This document shows, one piece after another, positions 46,309 to 55,649 of a stretch of DNA of 64,000 bases. Origin of the DNA: Flexivirga aerilata (GTDB lineage Bacteria; Actinomycetota; Actinomycetes; Actinomycetales; Dermatophilaceae); assembly GCF_013002715.1 (NCBI RefSeq), contig NZ_JABENB010000002.1, forward strand, positions 62,001 through 126,000, given 5' to 3'. Below the pieces are notes generated by a model. That model was not told where the DNA came from. It searched no databases and was given only the letters and a program-made list of their open reading frames with translations. The position numbers and the translations under genes were made by a program. How positions within the stretch are numbered: position 1 is the first letter of the stretch; each line of letters begins with the position of its first letter.

Positions 46309-47208
46309 TCAGAAGACGCCGCGGGCGCGCAGCCAGGGGGCGGGGTCGATCGCGACACCGTTGACGTGCACTTCGAGATGCAGGTGCGGGCCGGTCGACT
46401 TGCCGGTGTTGCCGGAGTAGCCGACGAGCTGGCCCTGCGAGACCCGTTGCCCGGCATACACCACGACGCTCGACATGTGCCCGTAGACGATCTGCACGCC
46501 GCCGCCGTAGTCGACGACCACGTGCACCCCGAGGCCGTCGACCGGGCCGGCCTGCACCACCGTGCCGTTGCCCATCGCGACGAGCGACGTGCCGATCGGC
46601 ACGGGGAAGTCGTCGCCCTGGTGGTAGGTCGACCCGACGCCGCCCGGGGACACCCGTGCCCCGAAGCCCGACACCATCGGCGCGGCGCAGCCACGGATCG
46701 CGCAGACCCACTGCGCGGCGGGCTTGCTGGAGGTCGGCGACGGCGACGCGGAGGGGGCGGGTTTCGTTGACGAAGAAGGAGATTGCGCCGCCGACGAGGA
46801 TGCCGAAGCGGACGCCGACGTTGATCCCGATGCCGGTCCCGATGCCGGGGTGGCCGGTCCGGACTCGGGCAGCAGAGGGCGGCCGGAGTCGCGGGACACG
46901 CTGCCCGGCAGTTCGCGCCGCACCGAGGTGGTCACAGCGTGACTCGACGCCACGGCGGGAGCCAGCCTCGCGGTCTGAGTCGCTGCCGGCACGGCACGCT
47001 CCGCGGCGAGGGTGCTGCCGAAGTTGAGCTGCAACGGATCCAACCCTGCGACCGCGACCCCGCCGACGGTGGCCGTGGCGGTGACCACGCCCACGGGCAG
47101 CACGACGCGACTCAACACACGCGATTGGTTGGCTGCGCGGTGCCGCCCGGCCCGCGGGCGAGCCGTGGTGGCGCCGCCGGACCGGTGCCGACCCGTATAA
47201 CGGGTCAT
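46309..47208 (-). CDS. M23-family peptidoglycan endopeptidase
   Basis: A 299-residue protein with a basic N-terminus and one hydrophobic segment (VVLPVGVVTATATVGGVAVAGL), consistent with a membrane anchor or signal. A Ser/Ala/Pro-rich linker of about 80 residues follows, then a LytM domain. The zinc ligands are in HQGDD near residue 200 and GPHLHLEVHV near 275. Two Cys (VCAIRGCAAP) precede the domain. It is the positional counterpart of mycobacterial Rv0950c and probably cleaves or regulates cleavage of peptidoglycan cross-bridges. Confidence 0.9.
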   Translation of the reverse strand: MTRYTGRHRSGGATTARPRAGRHRAANQSRVLSRVVLPVGVVTATATVGGVAVAGLDPLQLNFGSTLAAERAVPAATQTARLAPAVASSHAVTTSVRRELPGSVSRDSGRPLLPESGPATPASGPASGSTSASASASSSAAQSPSSSTKPAPSASPSPTSSKPAAQWVCAIRGCAAPMVSGFGARVSPGGVGSTYHQGDDFPVPIGTSLVAMGNGTVVQAGPVDGLGVHVVVDYGGGVQIVYGHMSSVVVYAGQRVSQGQLVGYSGNTGKSTGPHLHLEVHVNGVAIDPAPWLRARGVF

Positions 47209-47241
47209 CGGACCGTCAGCCCCTGGGCAGTGACGACAGCA

Positions 47242-47270
47242 ACCCGAACCCCGAACACCCGAACCCCGAA
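47242..47270. repeat. 14-bp direct repeat upstream of the M23 gene
   Basis: ACCCGAACCCCGAA occurs at 47242-47255 and 47257-47270 in the presumed leader of the M23 peptidase gene. The rest of the 276-base gap 47209-47484 shows no gene or recognised riboswitch. Confidence 0.6.
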
Positions 47271-47472
47271 AACGCGCACCCGCGCAATGCTAACCGGCAT
47301 CGCGGGCACCTGACTGCCAAACCTGTGGAAAATCTGGTCAGGTGTCAGGCATGGCGTTCGACGAGGTGCACGGCCTGGGTCCGGCCGGCGTGCTCGCCGG
47401 TGCGGTCACGCCCGGGCGGCCGCCGGTGACGCGGCATACCACCTGGCGGACGTGATGTCGGTCACCTGTCGA

Positions 47473-47478
47473 TATGGT
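47473..47478 (+). promoter_or_regulatory. Putative -10 element of the B12-binding gene
   Basis: TATGGT lies 6 bases before ATG 47485, with no Shine-Dalgarno, suggesting a leaderless mRNA. Confidence 0.4.
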
Positions 47479-47484
47479 GCGCGT

Positions 47485-47898
47485 ATGACGACAAGCCCGC
47501 TCCGCATCGTGGTCGCCAAACCCGGACTCGACGGTCACGACCGTGGTGCGAAGGTCGTCGCCCGCGCGCTGCGCGACGGCGGCATGGAGGTCATATACAC
47601 CGGGCTGCACCAGACGCCGGAGCAGATCGTGGAGGCGGCGATCCAGGAAGACGCGGATGCCGTTGGCCTGTCAGTGCTTTCGGGCGCGCACATGACGCTG
47701 TTCGCCAAGGTGATCGAGCTGCTCAAGGCCAAGGACGCCGACGACATCGTGGTTTTCGGCGGCGGCATCATTCCGGAGGAGGACCTTCCGGCGCTGCAGG
47801 AGATGGGCGTCGCCACGGTCTTCACCCCGGGCGCGACCACGACCGAGATCGTGGACTGGGTGCGGACCCACGTGGGCACCGACGCGAGCGACGGCTAG
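47485..47898 (+). CDS. Stand-alone cobalamin-binding domain (acyl-CoA mutase small subunit type)
   Basis: A 137-residue protein equal to the C-terminal B12 domain of methylmalonyl-CoA mutase. The lower-ligand motif D-x-H-x-x-G is in [10 protein letters not shown] near residue 16, followed by LSVLSGAH and [11 protein letters not shown]. It is the right size for the small subunit of a split mutase (isobutyryl-CoA mutase IcmB or a similar enzyme). No large, substrate-binding subunit is in the window. It is next to sucC but on a separate promoter-like element. Confidence 0.9.
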   Translation: MTTSPLRIVVAKPGLDGHDRGAKVVARALRDGGMEVIYTGLHQTPEQIVEAAIQEDADAVGLSVLSGAHMTLFAKVIELLKAKDADDIVVFGGGIIPEEDLPALQEMGVATVFTPGATTTEIVDWVRTHVGTDASDG

Positions 47899-48013
47899 CA
47901 TCCAATACCGGACGACGAGGTCCGGACACGCTCCATCCGGCGCACTTCGGTCCCGTCGACCCAGCCTTGCTCAGAAGCAACTTCAATCTCTCGATGACGA
48001 GGATGGATTCCGC

Positions 48014-49192
48014 GTGGATCTTTTCGAATACCAGGCGCGCGACATGTTCGAGGCGCACGGAGTGCCGGTGCTGGCCGGCAAGACCGCAACCACCCCGGAG
48101 CAGGCCGAGCAGGCCGCCGCCGAGATCGGCCCGAAGTCCGGCGGCGTGACCGTGGTCAAGGCCCAGGTCAAGACCGGCGGACGTGGCAAGGCCGGCGGCG
48201 TGAAGGTCGCCAAGTCGCCCGAGGAGGCGAAGCAGCTCGCGCAGGACATCCTCGGCATGGACATCAAGGGCCACACCGTCGGCACCGTGATGATCGCCCA
48301 GGGCGCCGACATCGCCGAGGAGTACTACTTCTCGGTGCTGCTCGACCGGGCCAACCGCAACTACCTCGCCATGTGCAGCAAGGAAGGCGGCATGGAGATC
48401 GAGCAGCTCGCGGTCGAGCGCCCCGAGGCGCTGGCCCGTGTTGCGGTCGACCCCAACGTCGGCATCGACGAGGCCAAGGCGCAGGAGATCGTGCAGCAGG
48501 CCGGCTTCGACGCCGAGACCGGCGCCAAGATCGTGCCGGTGCTGCAGAAGCTCTGGGACGTGTATGCCGGTGAGGACGCGACCCTGGTCGAGGTCAACCC
48601 GCTCGTGAAGACCGGCGCGGGCGACATCGTCGCGCTCGACGGCAAGGTCACCCTCGACGGCAACGCCGACTTCCGCCACCCCGACCACGAGGCCCTCGAG
48701 GACACGGCCTCGACCGACCCGCTCGAGGCGAAGGCCACGGAGAAGGGCCTCAACTACGTCAAGCTCGACGGCGAGGTCGGCATCATCGGCAACGGCGCGG
48801 GCCTGGTCATGTCGACCCTCGACGTGGTCGCCTACGCCGGCGAGCAGCACGGCGTGAAGGCCGCCAACTTCCTCGACATCGGTGGCGGCGCCAACGCCAA
48901 GGTGATGGCCGACGGTCTCGACGTCATCCTCGGCGACGAGCAGGTCAAGTCGGTCTTCGTCAACGTCTTCGGCGGCATCACCGCCTGCGACGAGGTCGCC
49001 AACGGCATCAAGGGCGCCCTGGAGATCCTCGGCGACAACGCCACCAAGCCGCTGGTCGTGCGTCTCGACGGCAACAAGGTCGACGAGGGTCGCGCGATCC
49101 TCAACGAGCTGAACCACCCGCTGGTCACCCAGGTCGACACGATGGACGGCGCGGCGGCCAAGGCCGCAGAGTTCGCCGGCTCCGCCAAGTGA
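48014..49192 (+). CDS. sucC: Succinyl-CoA synthetase, beta subunit (ADP-forming)
   Basis: A 392-residue ATP-grasp subunit of the TCA-cycle enzyme that converts succinyl-CoA to succinate with substrate-level phosphorylation. The N-terminus [17 protein letters not shown], the segment [15 protein letters not shown] near residue 54, and NIFGGI-type [15 protein letters not shown] near 320 are diagnostic. The GTG start at 48014 gives the expected N-terminus. sucD follows 34 bases later. Confidence 0.97.
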   Translation: MDLFEYQARDMFEAHGVPVLAGKTATTPEQAEQAAAEIGPKSGGVTVVKAQVKTGGRGKAGGVKVAKSPEEAKQLAQDILGMDIKGHTVGTVMIAQGADIAEEYYFSVLLDRANRNYLAMCSKEGGMEIEQLAVERPEALARVAVDPNVGIDEAKAQEIVQQAGFDAETGAKIVPVLQKLWDVYAGEDATLVEVNPLVKTGAGDIVALDGKVTLDGNADFRHPDHEALEDTASTDPLEAKATEKGLNYVKLDGEVGIIGNGAGLVMSTLDVVAYAGEQHGVKAANFLDIGGGANAKVMADGLDVILGDEQVKSVFVNVFGGITACDEVANGIKGALEILGDNATKPLVVRLDGNKVDEGRAILNELNHPLVTQVDTMDGAAAKAAEFAGSAK

Positions 49193-49226
49193 TCCGCTGA
49201 CGGCATACGAGAAGGAATCTTCAATA

Positions 49227-50123
49227 ATGTCAATCTTTTTGAACGCTGACAGCAAGATCATCGTGCAGGGCATGACCGGCGGCATGGGCTCCAAGCACAC
49301 CGCCCTCATGCTCGACGCCGGGGCGAACATCGTCGGCGGCGTCAACGCCCGTAAGGCCGGCACCACCGCCGAGATCGGCGGCAAGGAGCTGCCGGTCTTC
49401 GGCTCGGTGAAGGAGGCGATGGACGCGACCGGCGCCAACGTCTCGGTCGCCTTCGTGCCGCCGAAGTTTGCCAAGGACGCCGCGATCGAGGCGATCGACG
49501 CCGAGATCCCGCTGCTGGTCGTCATCACCGAGGGCATCCCGGTGAAGGACACCGCCGAGTTCTACAATTACGCGGCGACCCGGGAGGGCAACAAGACCCG
49601 CATCATCGGCCCGAACTGCCCCGGCATCATCACCCCGGAGGAGTCGCTGGCCGGCATCACGCCGCACACCATCGCCGGCAAGGGCCCGATCGGGCTGGTC
49701 TCCAAGTCGGGCACGCTGACCTACCAGATGATGTACGAACTGCGCGACTTCGGCTTCACCACCGCGATCGGCATCGGCGGTGACCCGGTGATCGGCACCA
49801 CCCACATCGACGCGCTCGAGGCGTTCGAGGCCGACCCCGACACCAAGGCGATCGTGATGATCGGCGAGATCGGCGGCGACGCCGAGGAGCGGGCCGCGGC
49901 ATACATCAAGGAGCACGTGACCAAGCCGGTCGTCGGCTACGTCGCGGGCTTCACCGCGCCCGAGGGCAAGACCATGGGCCACGCGGGCGCGATCGTGTCG
50001 GGCTCGTCCGGCACCGCCGCAGCCAAGAAGGAGGCCCTCGAGGCCGCCGGCGTCAAGGTCGGCAAGACGCCGTCCGAGACCGCCAACCTGATGCGCGAAA
50101 TCATGAAAGACCTTGAGAAGTAA
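49227..50123 (+). CDS. sucD: Succinyl-CoA synthetase, alpha subunit
   Basis: A 298-residue CoA-binding subunit. The N-terminal motif [31 protein letters not shown] near residue 130, and the phospho-His loop [10 protein letters not shown] near 250 are present. Full length for the family. GAAGGAATC precedes the ATG at 49227. It is in an operon with sucC and closed by a hairpin terminator. Confidence 0.97.
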   Translation: MSIFLNADSKIIVQGMTGGMGSKHTALMLDAGANIVGGVNARKAGTTAEIGGKELPVFGSVKEAMDATGANVSVAFVPPKFAKDAAIEAIDAEIPLLVVITEGIPVKDTAEFYNYAATREGNKTRIIGPNCPGIITPEESLAGITPHTIAGKGPIGLVSKSGTLTYQMMYELRDFGFTTAIGIGGDPVIGTTHIDALEAFEADPDTKAIVMIGEIGGDAEERAAAYIKEHVTKPVVGYVAGFTAPEGKTMGHAGAIVSGSSGTAAAKKEALEAAGVKVGKTPSETANLMREIMKDLEK

Positions 50124-50143
50124 GGTCGTTCACGACTGACAAG

Positions 50144-50174
50144 AGCCGGGTGCCCGACGCGGGTGCCCGGCTCT
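50144..50174. terminator. sucCD terminator hairpin
   Basis: GAGCCGGG (50144-50151) pairs with CCCGGCTC (50167-50174), with a loop of repeated GTGCCCG-like sequence. It lies between convergent genes and could act in both directions. Confidence 0.7.
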
Positions 50175-50191
50175 CGTCATGTCACGGGGCC

Positions 50192-50674
50192 TCACCCGGC
50201 GACGATCGCGAGCACGGCGCCGCCGATGAGGAACGGCCCGAACGCCAGGTGGGTATGCCGGTTCGCGCGCCGGGTGAGCACGAGCGCTGCAGCCCACAGG
50301 CCCGCGCCGAGGAAGGCGAGCGCGATCGCGCCGACGACCGTGCCCCACGAGAGCCAGCCGGTGAGGATGCCGAGGCTCGCGCCGAGCTTGACGTCGCCGA
50401 AGCCGAGCCCGGCGCCGCCCGGTGAGGCGAACATGATCGCGAAACCGACTGCGAAGACTGTCAGTCCGGCCGCCGCGGCACGGCCGAGCGCGGGCCAGTC
50501 GTGCGTGCTCGCCGACGCTGCTGCTGCGACCAGCAGGCTGCCCGGGATCAACGGCAGGGTGATGCGGTCGGGCAGCCGGTGGGTGCGCGCGTCGATGACC
50601 GCGAGCGCGAGCAGCGGGATGCCCGCCGCCGCGTAGCCGACCGCGGCGACCAGGTCGAACCGGTCGGTGAGCAC
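50192..50674 (-). CDS. A24-family prepilin peptidase (CpaA/TadV type)
   Basis: A 160-residue membrane aspartyl protease. The two catalytic Asp motifs are in ALAVIDARTHRLPD near residue 28 and GLGFGDVKLG near 93. It lacks the N-terminal methyltransferase domain of full PilD, as in Tad-type peptidases. No pilin or Tad gene lies nearby, so its substrates are elsewhere. The GTG start is at 50674. Confidence 0.88.
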   Translation of the reverse strand: MLTDRFDLVAAVGYAAAGIPLLALAVIDARTHRLPDRITLPLIPGSLLVAAAASASTHDWPALGRAAAAGLTVFAVGFAIMFASPGGAGLGFGDVKLGASLGILTGWLSWGTVVGAIALAFLGAGLWAAALVLTRRANRHTHLAFGPFLIGGAVLAIVAG

Positions 50675-50788
50675 ACCCGAGCCTAAGCACCGAGGCGTGC
50701 CCGCAACCGTCGTCCACAGGCGCCGATCTGCGGCGAGCCCGGCGAGCCTGCCGGGCGCGCGCGGTGATCACGGCGACCATGGGTCGCG

Positions 50789-52009
50789 ATGAGCCTTCTC
50801 GATCGTGCCCGCAACCTGACCGGTCTCGCCACGCCGCAGTCACCGGCGCAGAGCCGGGACCCCCGGCAGCTCGCGATCGCCGCCGGGTATGGCGCAGTCG
50901 GCGCCCTGTCGCTGGCGCTGCTGCTGGTGATCCCGGTGCTGCTCGCCTGGGCGGCCGACCCGCACAGCAGCGTCGGCTGGACCGATGCGCTGAGCTTCAG
51001 CGGTGACGGCTGGGCCCTGGCCCACCGCGGGCACGTCGGCGTCGACGGCTCCGGCCGGTCGGTGGTGCTCGCCCCCCTGTTGCTCACCGCACTCGCGCTG
51101 GTGCTCGCGCGGACCGCGGCGAAGGCGATGCTGGGTTACCTGTCCGAGCGGTCGGGCGCCTGGTGGGAGGGGCCTGCGTCATACGTCGGTGGGTATGTCG
51201 TGACCGGTCTGGTGATCAGCGCACTCGCGATGAGCGGACCCGCGTCGCCGAACGTCTTCACCGTGCTGCCCGGCGCGCTGCTCGTCGGAGTCGGCGGCTG
51301 CGCCTGGGCGTTGCTGCGCAGCGAGGAAGCCGTGGCCGGGCAGGCTCGTGAGTTCGTCGACGAGCGGGTGTCGCTGTCGACCCGGCGCGCGCTGCGACCG
51401 GCGGCTGAGGGTGTACTCGGCTACCTCGCGATCGGCCTGGTCATCGTGCTCGCGCTGGTCGTCTTCCACCTCGGCGCCATCGGTCAGCTGAACGGTCAGC
51501 TGCGGCCGGGCTTCTTCGGCGGCATCGTGCTCTGGCTGGGCCAACTCGCCGCCCTGCCCAACCTGGTGCTCTGGGCGGCCGGCTGGACCACCGGCGCCTC
51601 CGCACAACTCGGCGCGGTCAGCGTCGGCACGGGCAGCGTGCACGGCGGCCTGCTGCCGATGATCCCGGTGCTCGGTGCGGTGCCCGACGCCGGTCCGCTG
51701 CCCTTCTTCACCACCGTCGCGCCGCTGCTGCCGGTCGCGCTCGGCTGCCTGGTCGGCTGGCGCGCTCTCGGCCGGCTGACGACCTACACCTCGCTGCGCA
51801 CCAAGGCGGTCACCGCCGCGCAGGCGGCCGCCGTGACCGGCGTGCTGGTGCTGCTGCTCAGCTGGCTGTCCACCGCCGGGGTGAGCGGTGGCTCCCTGGA
51901 CTACGTCGGTCCCTCGCTGATGCTGGTGCCGCTGCTGCTGGTCGAGCTCGTGCTCGGCGCCGTGGTCACCACCCTGGTGCTGCACTGGCAGCGCGCGCTG
52001 CGGCGCTGA
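50789..52009 (+). CDS. DUF6350 / PerM-like cell-division membrane protein
   Basis: A 406-residue polytopic membrane protein. The position between sucD and purN and the topology match mycobacterial PerM (Rv0955). Segments such as VLWLGQLAALPNLVLWAAGW near residue 250 and the GSVHGGLLPMIPVLGAVPDAGP loop are typical of the DUF6350 family. PerM stabilises division proteins in mycobacteria; a similar role here is inference from synteny. Confidence 0.82.
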   Translation: MSLLDRARNLTGLATPQSPAQSRDPRQLAIAAGYGAVGALSLALLLVIPVLLAWAADPHSSVGWTDALSFSGDGWALAHRGHVGVDGSGRSVVLAPLLLTALALVLARTAAKAMLGYLSERSGAWWEGPASYVGGYVVTGLVISALAMSGPASPNVFTVLPGALLVGVGGCAWALLRSEEAVAGQAREFVDERVSLSTRRALRPAAEGVLGYLAIGLVIVLALVVFHLGAIGQLNGQLRPGFFGGIVLWLGQLAALPNLVLWAAGWTTGASAQLGAVSVGTGSVHGGLLPMIPVLGAVPDAGPLPFFTTVAPLLPVALGCLVGWRALGRLTTYTSLRTKAVTAAQAAAVTGVLVLLLSWLSTAGVSGGSLDYVGPSLMLVPLLLVELVLGAVVTTLVLHWQRALRR

Positions 52010-52029
52010 CGGTTGTCGGTGGGCGGTCC

Positions 52030-52035
52030 TATCCT
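52030..52035 (+). promoter_or_regulatory. Putative -10 element of the DksA-type gene
   Basis: TATCCT lies exactly 6 bases before ATG 52042, with no Shine-Dalgarno, suggesting a leaderless mRNA. Confidence 0.4.
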
Positions 52036-52041
52036 CGTCGG

Positions 52042-52389
52042 ATGGATGACGAGGTGGCGCGAGCCCGCCTGCGCGAACTCGGCGAGTCCGCCGACGCACG
52101 GCTGCGCGAGCTGCGGGCCAGCTTCGACGACGTGGTCGAGGCGCTGCGCGACAGCAACGCCGACGACGAGCACGACCCGGAGGGCCGCACGATCGCGGTC
52201 GACCGCTCGATGATCGACACCCTCGCCAAGGACGCCGCGGCCCAGCGGGTGGCCGTCGACGCCGCGCTGGCCCGGCTCGCCGACGGCAGCTACGGCGTGT
52301 GCGAGCGGTGCGGCGCACCGATCGGCGACGGGCGGCTCGAGGCACGCCCGACCACCACCTTCTGCATCGACTGCGCGCGGGCCTCCTAG
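52042..52389 (+). CDS. DksA/TraR-type zinc-finger protein
   Basis: A 115-residue protein with a C-terminal C4 zinc finger (CERCG near residue 94 and CIDC near 110, with the GSYGVCERCGAPIGDGRLEA signature). A mostly helical, acidic N-terminus could form a coiled-coil. DksA-family proteins bind RNA polymerase; actinobacterial versions are often of unknown role. Located between the perM-like gene and purN. Confidence 0.85.
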   Translation: MDDEVARARLRELGESADARLRELRASFDDVVEALRDSNADDEHDPEGRTIAVDRSMIDTLAKDAAAQRVAVDAALARLADGSYGVCERCGAPIGDGRLEARPTTTFCIDCARAS

Positions 52390-52403
52390 GGCGTCACGGA
52401 GCC

Positions 52404-52796
52404 TCAGCTGCCCGTGATGAGCCGGCGCATGTCGTTGCTGCGGTCGCTCAGTTGCTGCTTGCACACCGCCTGCGTCGTCTTGGTGTTGGCCTTCGACATG
52501 CAGGTCTCGTAGCGCTGGGTCGTGCCCCAGAAGACGTAGGGGACCGCGACCATCACGATCAGCGCGACCGTCAGCGCGAGCCCGACCGACGTCCAGGCCT
52601 TGATCGGCCCCGGGGTGCGGGCGGCCGCGAGCGCGCGCAGCGTCAGCACCGACTCGACCGCCGACGCGACGAGCGGCACCAGCGCGACGATGTTGTAGGG
52701 CACCGGCATCAGCGTGGTGAGGAAACCGAGCAGCAGATAACCCAGGCCGCGCCGTGCGTGGACCACCGACCGCGGCGTGATCGGCTGGTCGCTCAT
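52404..52796 (-). CDS. Membrane protein of unknown function
   Basis: A 130-residue protein with three predicted membrane helices (about residues 17-38, 38-57 and 72-93) and a soluble C-terminal tail with two Cys (YETCMSKAN, AVCKQQL) that may form a disulfide outside the membrane. The family was not recognised. It is divergent from purN with a 55-base gap. Confidence 0.75.
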   Translation of the reverse strand: MSDQPITPRSVVHARRGLGYLLLGFLTTLMPVPYNIVALVPLVASAVESVLTLRALAAARTPGPIKAWTSVGLALTVALIVMVAVPYVFWGTTQRYETCMSKANTKTTQAVCKQQLSDRSNDMRRLITGS

Positions 52797-52851
52797 GCGT
52801 GGTCCCCCGGGATGGCTGGTGCGGTCGGCGCGGGCGATAGGTTGGCCCGTC

Positions 52852-53526
52852 GTGAGCAACGATTCTGCGGCGCCCGAGGTGCCCCGCCCGGCCGGTCCGG
52901 TGCCGATCGTGGTGCTGGTCTCCGGCTCCGGCACCCTGCTCCAGGCACTGCTCGACGCGTCCGCCGACCCCGCCTACGGCGTGCGGGTCGTGGCCGTCGG
53001 GGCGGACCGGGACGGCATCGAGGGACTGGCGCGCGCGCAGCGGGCCGGGGTGCCGACCTTCGTGCACCGGTTGCGGGACTACCCGGACCGGGCCGCGTGG
53101 GACCGGGCGTTGACCGAGGACGCTGCGTCATACGGCCCGGCGCTGGTGGTGTCGGCCGGCTTCCTCAAGCTGGTGGGGGAGGAGTTCCTCGAGCGCTTCG
53201 GCGGCCGCTACCTCAACAGCCACAACGCGCTGCTGCCCAGCTTTCCCGGCATCCACGGACCGCGCGACGCGCTGGACTATGGCGTAAAGGTCGCCGGCGC
53301 AACGCTTTTCGTCGTCGATGCGGGTGTCGACACCGGCGCGATCGTCGCCCAGTGCGTGGTGCCGGTCGAGGACGACGACACCGTCGACACCCTCACCGAA
53401 CGCATCAAGCAGGCCGAACGCCCCCAGCTGGTCGAGTGGGTCGGGCGCCTCGCGCGGGAGGGGTTCCGGGTCGACGGGCGGCGGGTGCTGCTCGGCGATT
53501 CGGCCGGAGGCGCCGACCCCCGTTAA
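52852..53526 (+). CDS. purN: Phosphoribosylglycinamide formyltransferase 1
   Basis: A 224-residue folate-dependent enzyme for the third step of purine synthesis. The N-terminal SGSGTLLQALLDAS binds the substrate phosphate. The catalytic region NSHNALLPSFPGIHG near residue 122 has Asn and His. The essential Asp is in DAGVDTGAIV near 160. The loop reads SHNA where many homologues have H-P, a mild variation. GTG 52852 gives the best N-terminus; TAGGTT 8 bases upstream may be its -10. purH follows after a riboswitch. Confidence 0.93.
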   Translation: MSNDSAAPEVPRPAGPVPIVVLVSGSGTLLQALLDASADPAYGVRVVAVGADRDGIEGLARAQRAGVPTFVHRLRDYPDRAAWDRALTEDAASYGPALVVSAGFLKLVGEEFLERFGGRYLNSHNALLPSFPGIHGPRDALDYGVKVAGATLFVVDAGVDTGAIVAQCVVPVEDDDTVDTLTERIKQAERPQLVEWVGRLAREGFRVDGRRVLLGDSAGGADPR

Positions 53527-53530
53527 GCTG

Positions 53531-53601
53531 GCGGCACACGACTGGCGAGGGTGGGCAACCACCGGGGAGTGGAGTCGCGTGCATCGTCCGCCTGGGTGCG
53601 C
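53531..53601 (+). ncRNA. ZTP (pfl) riboswitch
   Basis: The purN-purH gap contains the conserved pfl motif parts in order: CGACTGGCG (53539-53547), GTGGGCAACCACCGGGGAG (about 53551-53569), a variable linker, and CCGCCTGGGTG (53588-53598). The two stems and the late CCGCC pseudoknot partner match the ZTP aptamer. It senses ZTP/ZMP when 10-formyl-THF is short, which fits control of purH, the enzyme that consumes ZMP. Confidence 0.92.
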
Positions 53602-53634
53602 GCCGGATGTCCGCCGAACTCTGCGAGGAGAGTC

Positions 53635-55266
53635 ATGTCCGAGTCGCCCGCCCCCGACAACTCCGGCCGCCGCCCGATCAAGCGCGCGCTGATCTCCGTC
53701 TACGACAAGACCGGTCTGGAGGAACTCGCCCGCGGGCTGCACGACGCCGGTGTCGAGCTGGTGTCGACCGGCGGCTCGGCCACGCTCATCGACGGACTCG
53801 GCATCCCGGTGACGAAGGTCGAGGACCTCACCGGCTTCCCCGAGTGCCTCGACGGCCGGGTGAAGACCCTGCACCCGCGCGTGCACGCCGGGATCCTCGC
53901 CGACACCCGTGTGCCCGAACACCTCTCGCAACTGGACGAACTCGGCGTTGCGCCCTTTGAGCTCGTCGTGTGCAACCTCTACCCGTTCCGCGAGACCGTC
54001 GCGTCCGGTGCCACGCCCGACGAGTGCATCGAGCAGATCGACATCGGCGGTCCGTCGATGGTGCGCGCCGCGGCCAAGAACCACCCGAGCGTCGCGATCG
54101 TGACGGAGCCTGCGTCATACAACTCCGTGCTGGAGGCCGTGACCGGCGGCGGTTTCACCCTTGATCAGCGAAAAGCGTTGGCAGCACGCGCTTTTGCACA
54201 CACCGCCGACTACGACAACGCCGTCGCCAACTGGATGGGCAACGCGTATGTCGACACCAGCGACGGCACCGGCTTCCCGGCATGGTCGGGCGCGACGTTC
54301 GAGAAGGCGCAGGACCTGCGCTATGGCGAGAACCCGCACCAGGCGGCCGCGCTCTACCGCCACTGGCGGCCCGGCGTCGCCTCCGCCGAGCAGCTCTTCG
54401 GCAAGGCGATGTCCTACAACAACTACGTCGACGCGGACGCTGCGGTGCGCGCGGCATACGACCACGGCGACCTGCCCACCGTGGCGATCATCAAGCACGC
54501 CAACCCGTGCGGCATCGCGGTCGGGGACAAGGACGAAAGCATCGCGTCGGTGCACGCGAAGGCGCACGCGTGCGACCCGGTGTCGGCGTTCGGCGGCATC
54601 ATCGCGACCAACCGGCCGGTCACCCAGGAGATGGCCGAGACGGTCAAGGACATCTTCACCGAGGTCGTGATCGCGCCCGACTTCGAGCCCGGCGTGGTCG
54701 AAATCCTGAGCAGCCGCAAGGCGATTCGGCTGTTGAAGCTGCCGGCCGAGCAGGCACAGCAGCGCGACCCCGTCGAGATCCGGCCGATCAGCGGAGGCAT
54801 GCTCATGCAGCAGGTCGACAAGGTCGACGCAGTGGTGCGCGACGAGTCGGGCGAGATCACCGGTGGCGACGACGCCGCCAACTGGCGGCTGGTCTCCGGC
54901 CCGGCAGCCGACGAGCAGACGCTCGCCGACCTGCAGTTTGCCTGGCGGGCGGTCCGCGCGGTGAAGTCCAACGCCATCCTGCTCGCAGCCGACGGAGCAT
55001 CGGTCGGTGTCGGCATGGGCCAGGTCAACCGGGTCGACTCCTGCGAGCTCGCGGTCGACCGCGCCGGCGCCGAGCGCGCCCGCGGATCGGTCGCCGCCTC
55101 CGACGCGTTCTTCCCCTTCCCCGACGGGCTGCAGGTGCTCATCGACGCCGGCGTCAAGGCGGTCGTCGCCCCCGGTGGGTCCCTGCGCGACCAGGCAGTC
55201 ATCGACGCCGCCACCGAGGCCGGCCTCACGATGTACTTCACCGGGACGCGGCACTTCGCGCACTGA
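53635..55266 (+). CDS. purH: Bifunctional AICAR formyltransferase / IMP cyclohydrolase
   Basis: A 543-residue enzyme for the last two steps of IMP synthesis. The N-terminal IMP cyclohydrolase begins [19 protein letters not shown] with STGGSATLI. The C-terminal transformylase has [12 protein letters not shown] near residue 287, where Lys and His act in catalysis, and ends [19 protein letters not shown] precedes the ATG at 53635. It lies under a ZTP riboswitch, so expression should follow folate/ZMP status. Its stop codon lies inside the downstream terminator stem. Confidence 0.96.
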   Translation: MSESPAPDNSGRRPIKRALISVYDKTGLEELARGLHDAGVELVSTGGSATLIDGLGIPVTKVEDLTGFPECLDGRVKTLHPRVHAGILADTRVPEHLSQLDELGVAPFELVVCNLYPFRETVASGATPDECIEQIDIGGPSMVRAAAKNHPSVAIVTEPASYNSVLEAVTGGGFTLDQRKALAARAFAHTADYDNAVANWMGNAYVDTSDGTGFPAWSGATFEKAQDLRYGENPHQAAALYRHWRPGVASAEQLFGKAMSYNNYVDADAAVRAAYDHGDLPTVAIIKHANPCGIAVGDKDESIASVHAKAHACDPVSAFGGIIATNRPVTQEMAETVKDIFTEVVIAPDFEPGVVEILSSRKAIRLLKLPAEQAQQRDPVEIRPISGGMLMQQVDKVDAVVRDESGEITGGDDAANWRLVSGPAADEQTLADLQFAWRAVRAVKSNAILLAADGASVGVGMGQVNRVDSCELAVDRAGAERARGSVAASDAFFPFPDGLQVLIDAGVKAVVAPGGSLRDQAVIDAATEAGLTMYFTGTRHFAH

Positions 55267-55304
55267 AGAGGAGACGCGAGCGAGCTCGCCTCTCCTCTTC
55301 AGTG
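55261..55304. terminator. purH terminator overlapping the stop codon
   Basis: Two 20-base arms (55261-55280 and 55285-55304) pair with one mismatch around a 4-base loop. The purH TGA (55264-55266) is part of the left arm. The length and stability suggest a strong, possibly bidirectional, terminator. Confidence 0.85.
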
Positions 55305-55412
55305 CCCCGTGTTCTTGGCGCCGGCTCCTCCTCCGCCCGAGCTCGCTGGCGCTCGCCCGGGCGGCATCGTCGCCGGCGCGGGTCTCGGGGCGAGCGACTC
55401 GTCATACAGAAC

Positions 55413-55620
55413 GGGGACTTGTCACACAGAGGGGGACTCGTCACACGAAGTGGGGACTCGTCACACAAACAGGGACTTGTCACACAAAGTGGGGACTTGT
55501 CACGTGCTGTAGCACGTGACAAGTCCCCACTTTGTGGACGAGTCGCCCCGAGCGTGACAAGTCCCCTTTTCGTGGACGAGTCGGCCCGAGCGTGACCAGT
55601 CGCCATTTCGCGGACGAGTC
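55413..55620. repeat. 20-bp repeat cluster around a 26-bp perfect palindromic hairpin
   Basis: Five direct copies of GGGGACTYGTCACAC start near 55413, 55432, 55452, 55472 and 55491. They are followed by three inverted copies (GTGACAAGTCCCC type) at 55516, 55554 and 55592, spaced 38 bases. At the junction, 55483-55508 pairs perfectly with 55511-55536 around a 2-base centre. The cluster fills most of the 383-base gap between convergent purH and the cyclic-nucleotide-binding gene; no gene is seen in it. Confidence 0.9.
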
Positions 55621-55649
55621 GTCAGCCGGCGGACACGTGGCGCGTTCGG

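Noticed and set aside
45615..46364. Open frames with a recurring peptide (VSNRAPDATLAYET-like on the minus strand) in the repeat array
   Set aside because: Unit lengths of 79, 86 and 87 break the frame between copies and there are no ribosome binding sites, so the peptides are by-products of the DNA repeat.
47209..47484. c-di-AMP (ydaO) riboswitch upstream of the M23 peptidase
   Set aside because: Cell-wall peptidases in actinobacteria often carry one, but I could not find its conserved core on the minus strand; only a short direct repeat is present.
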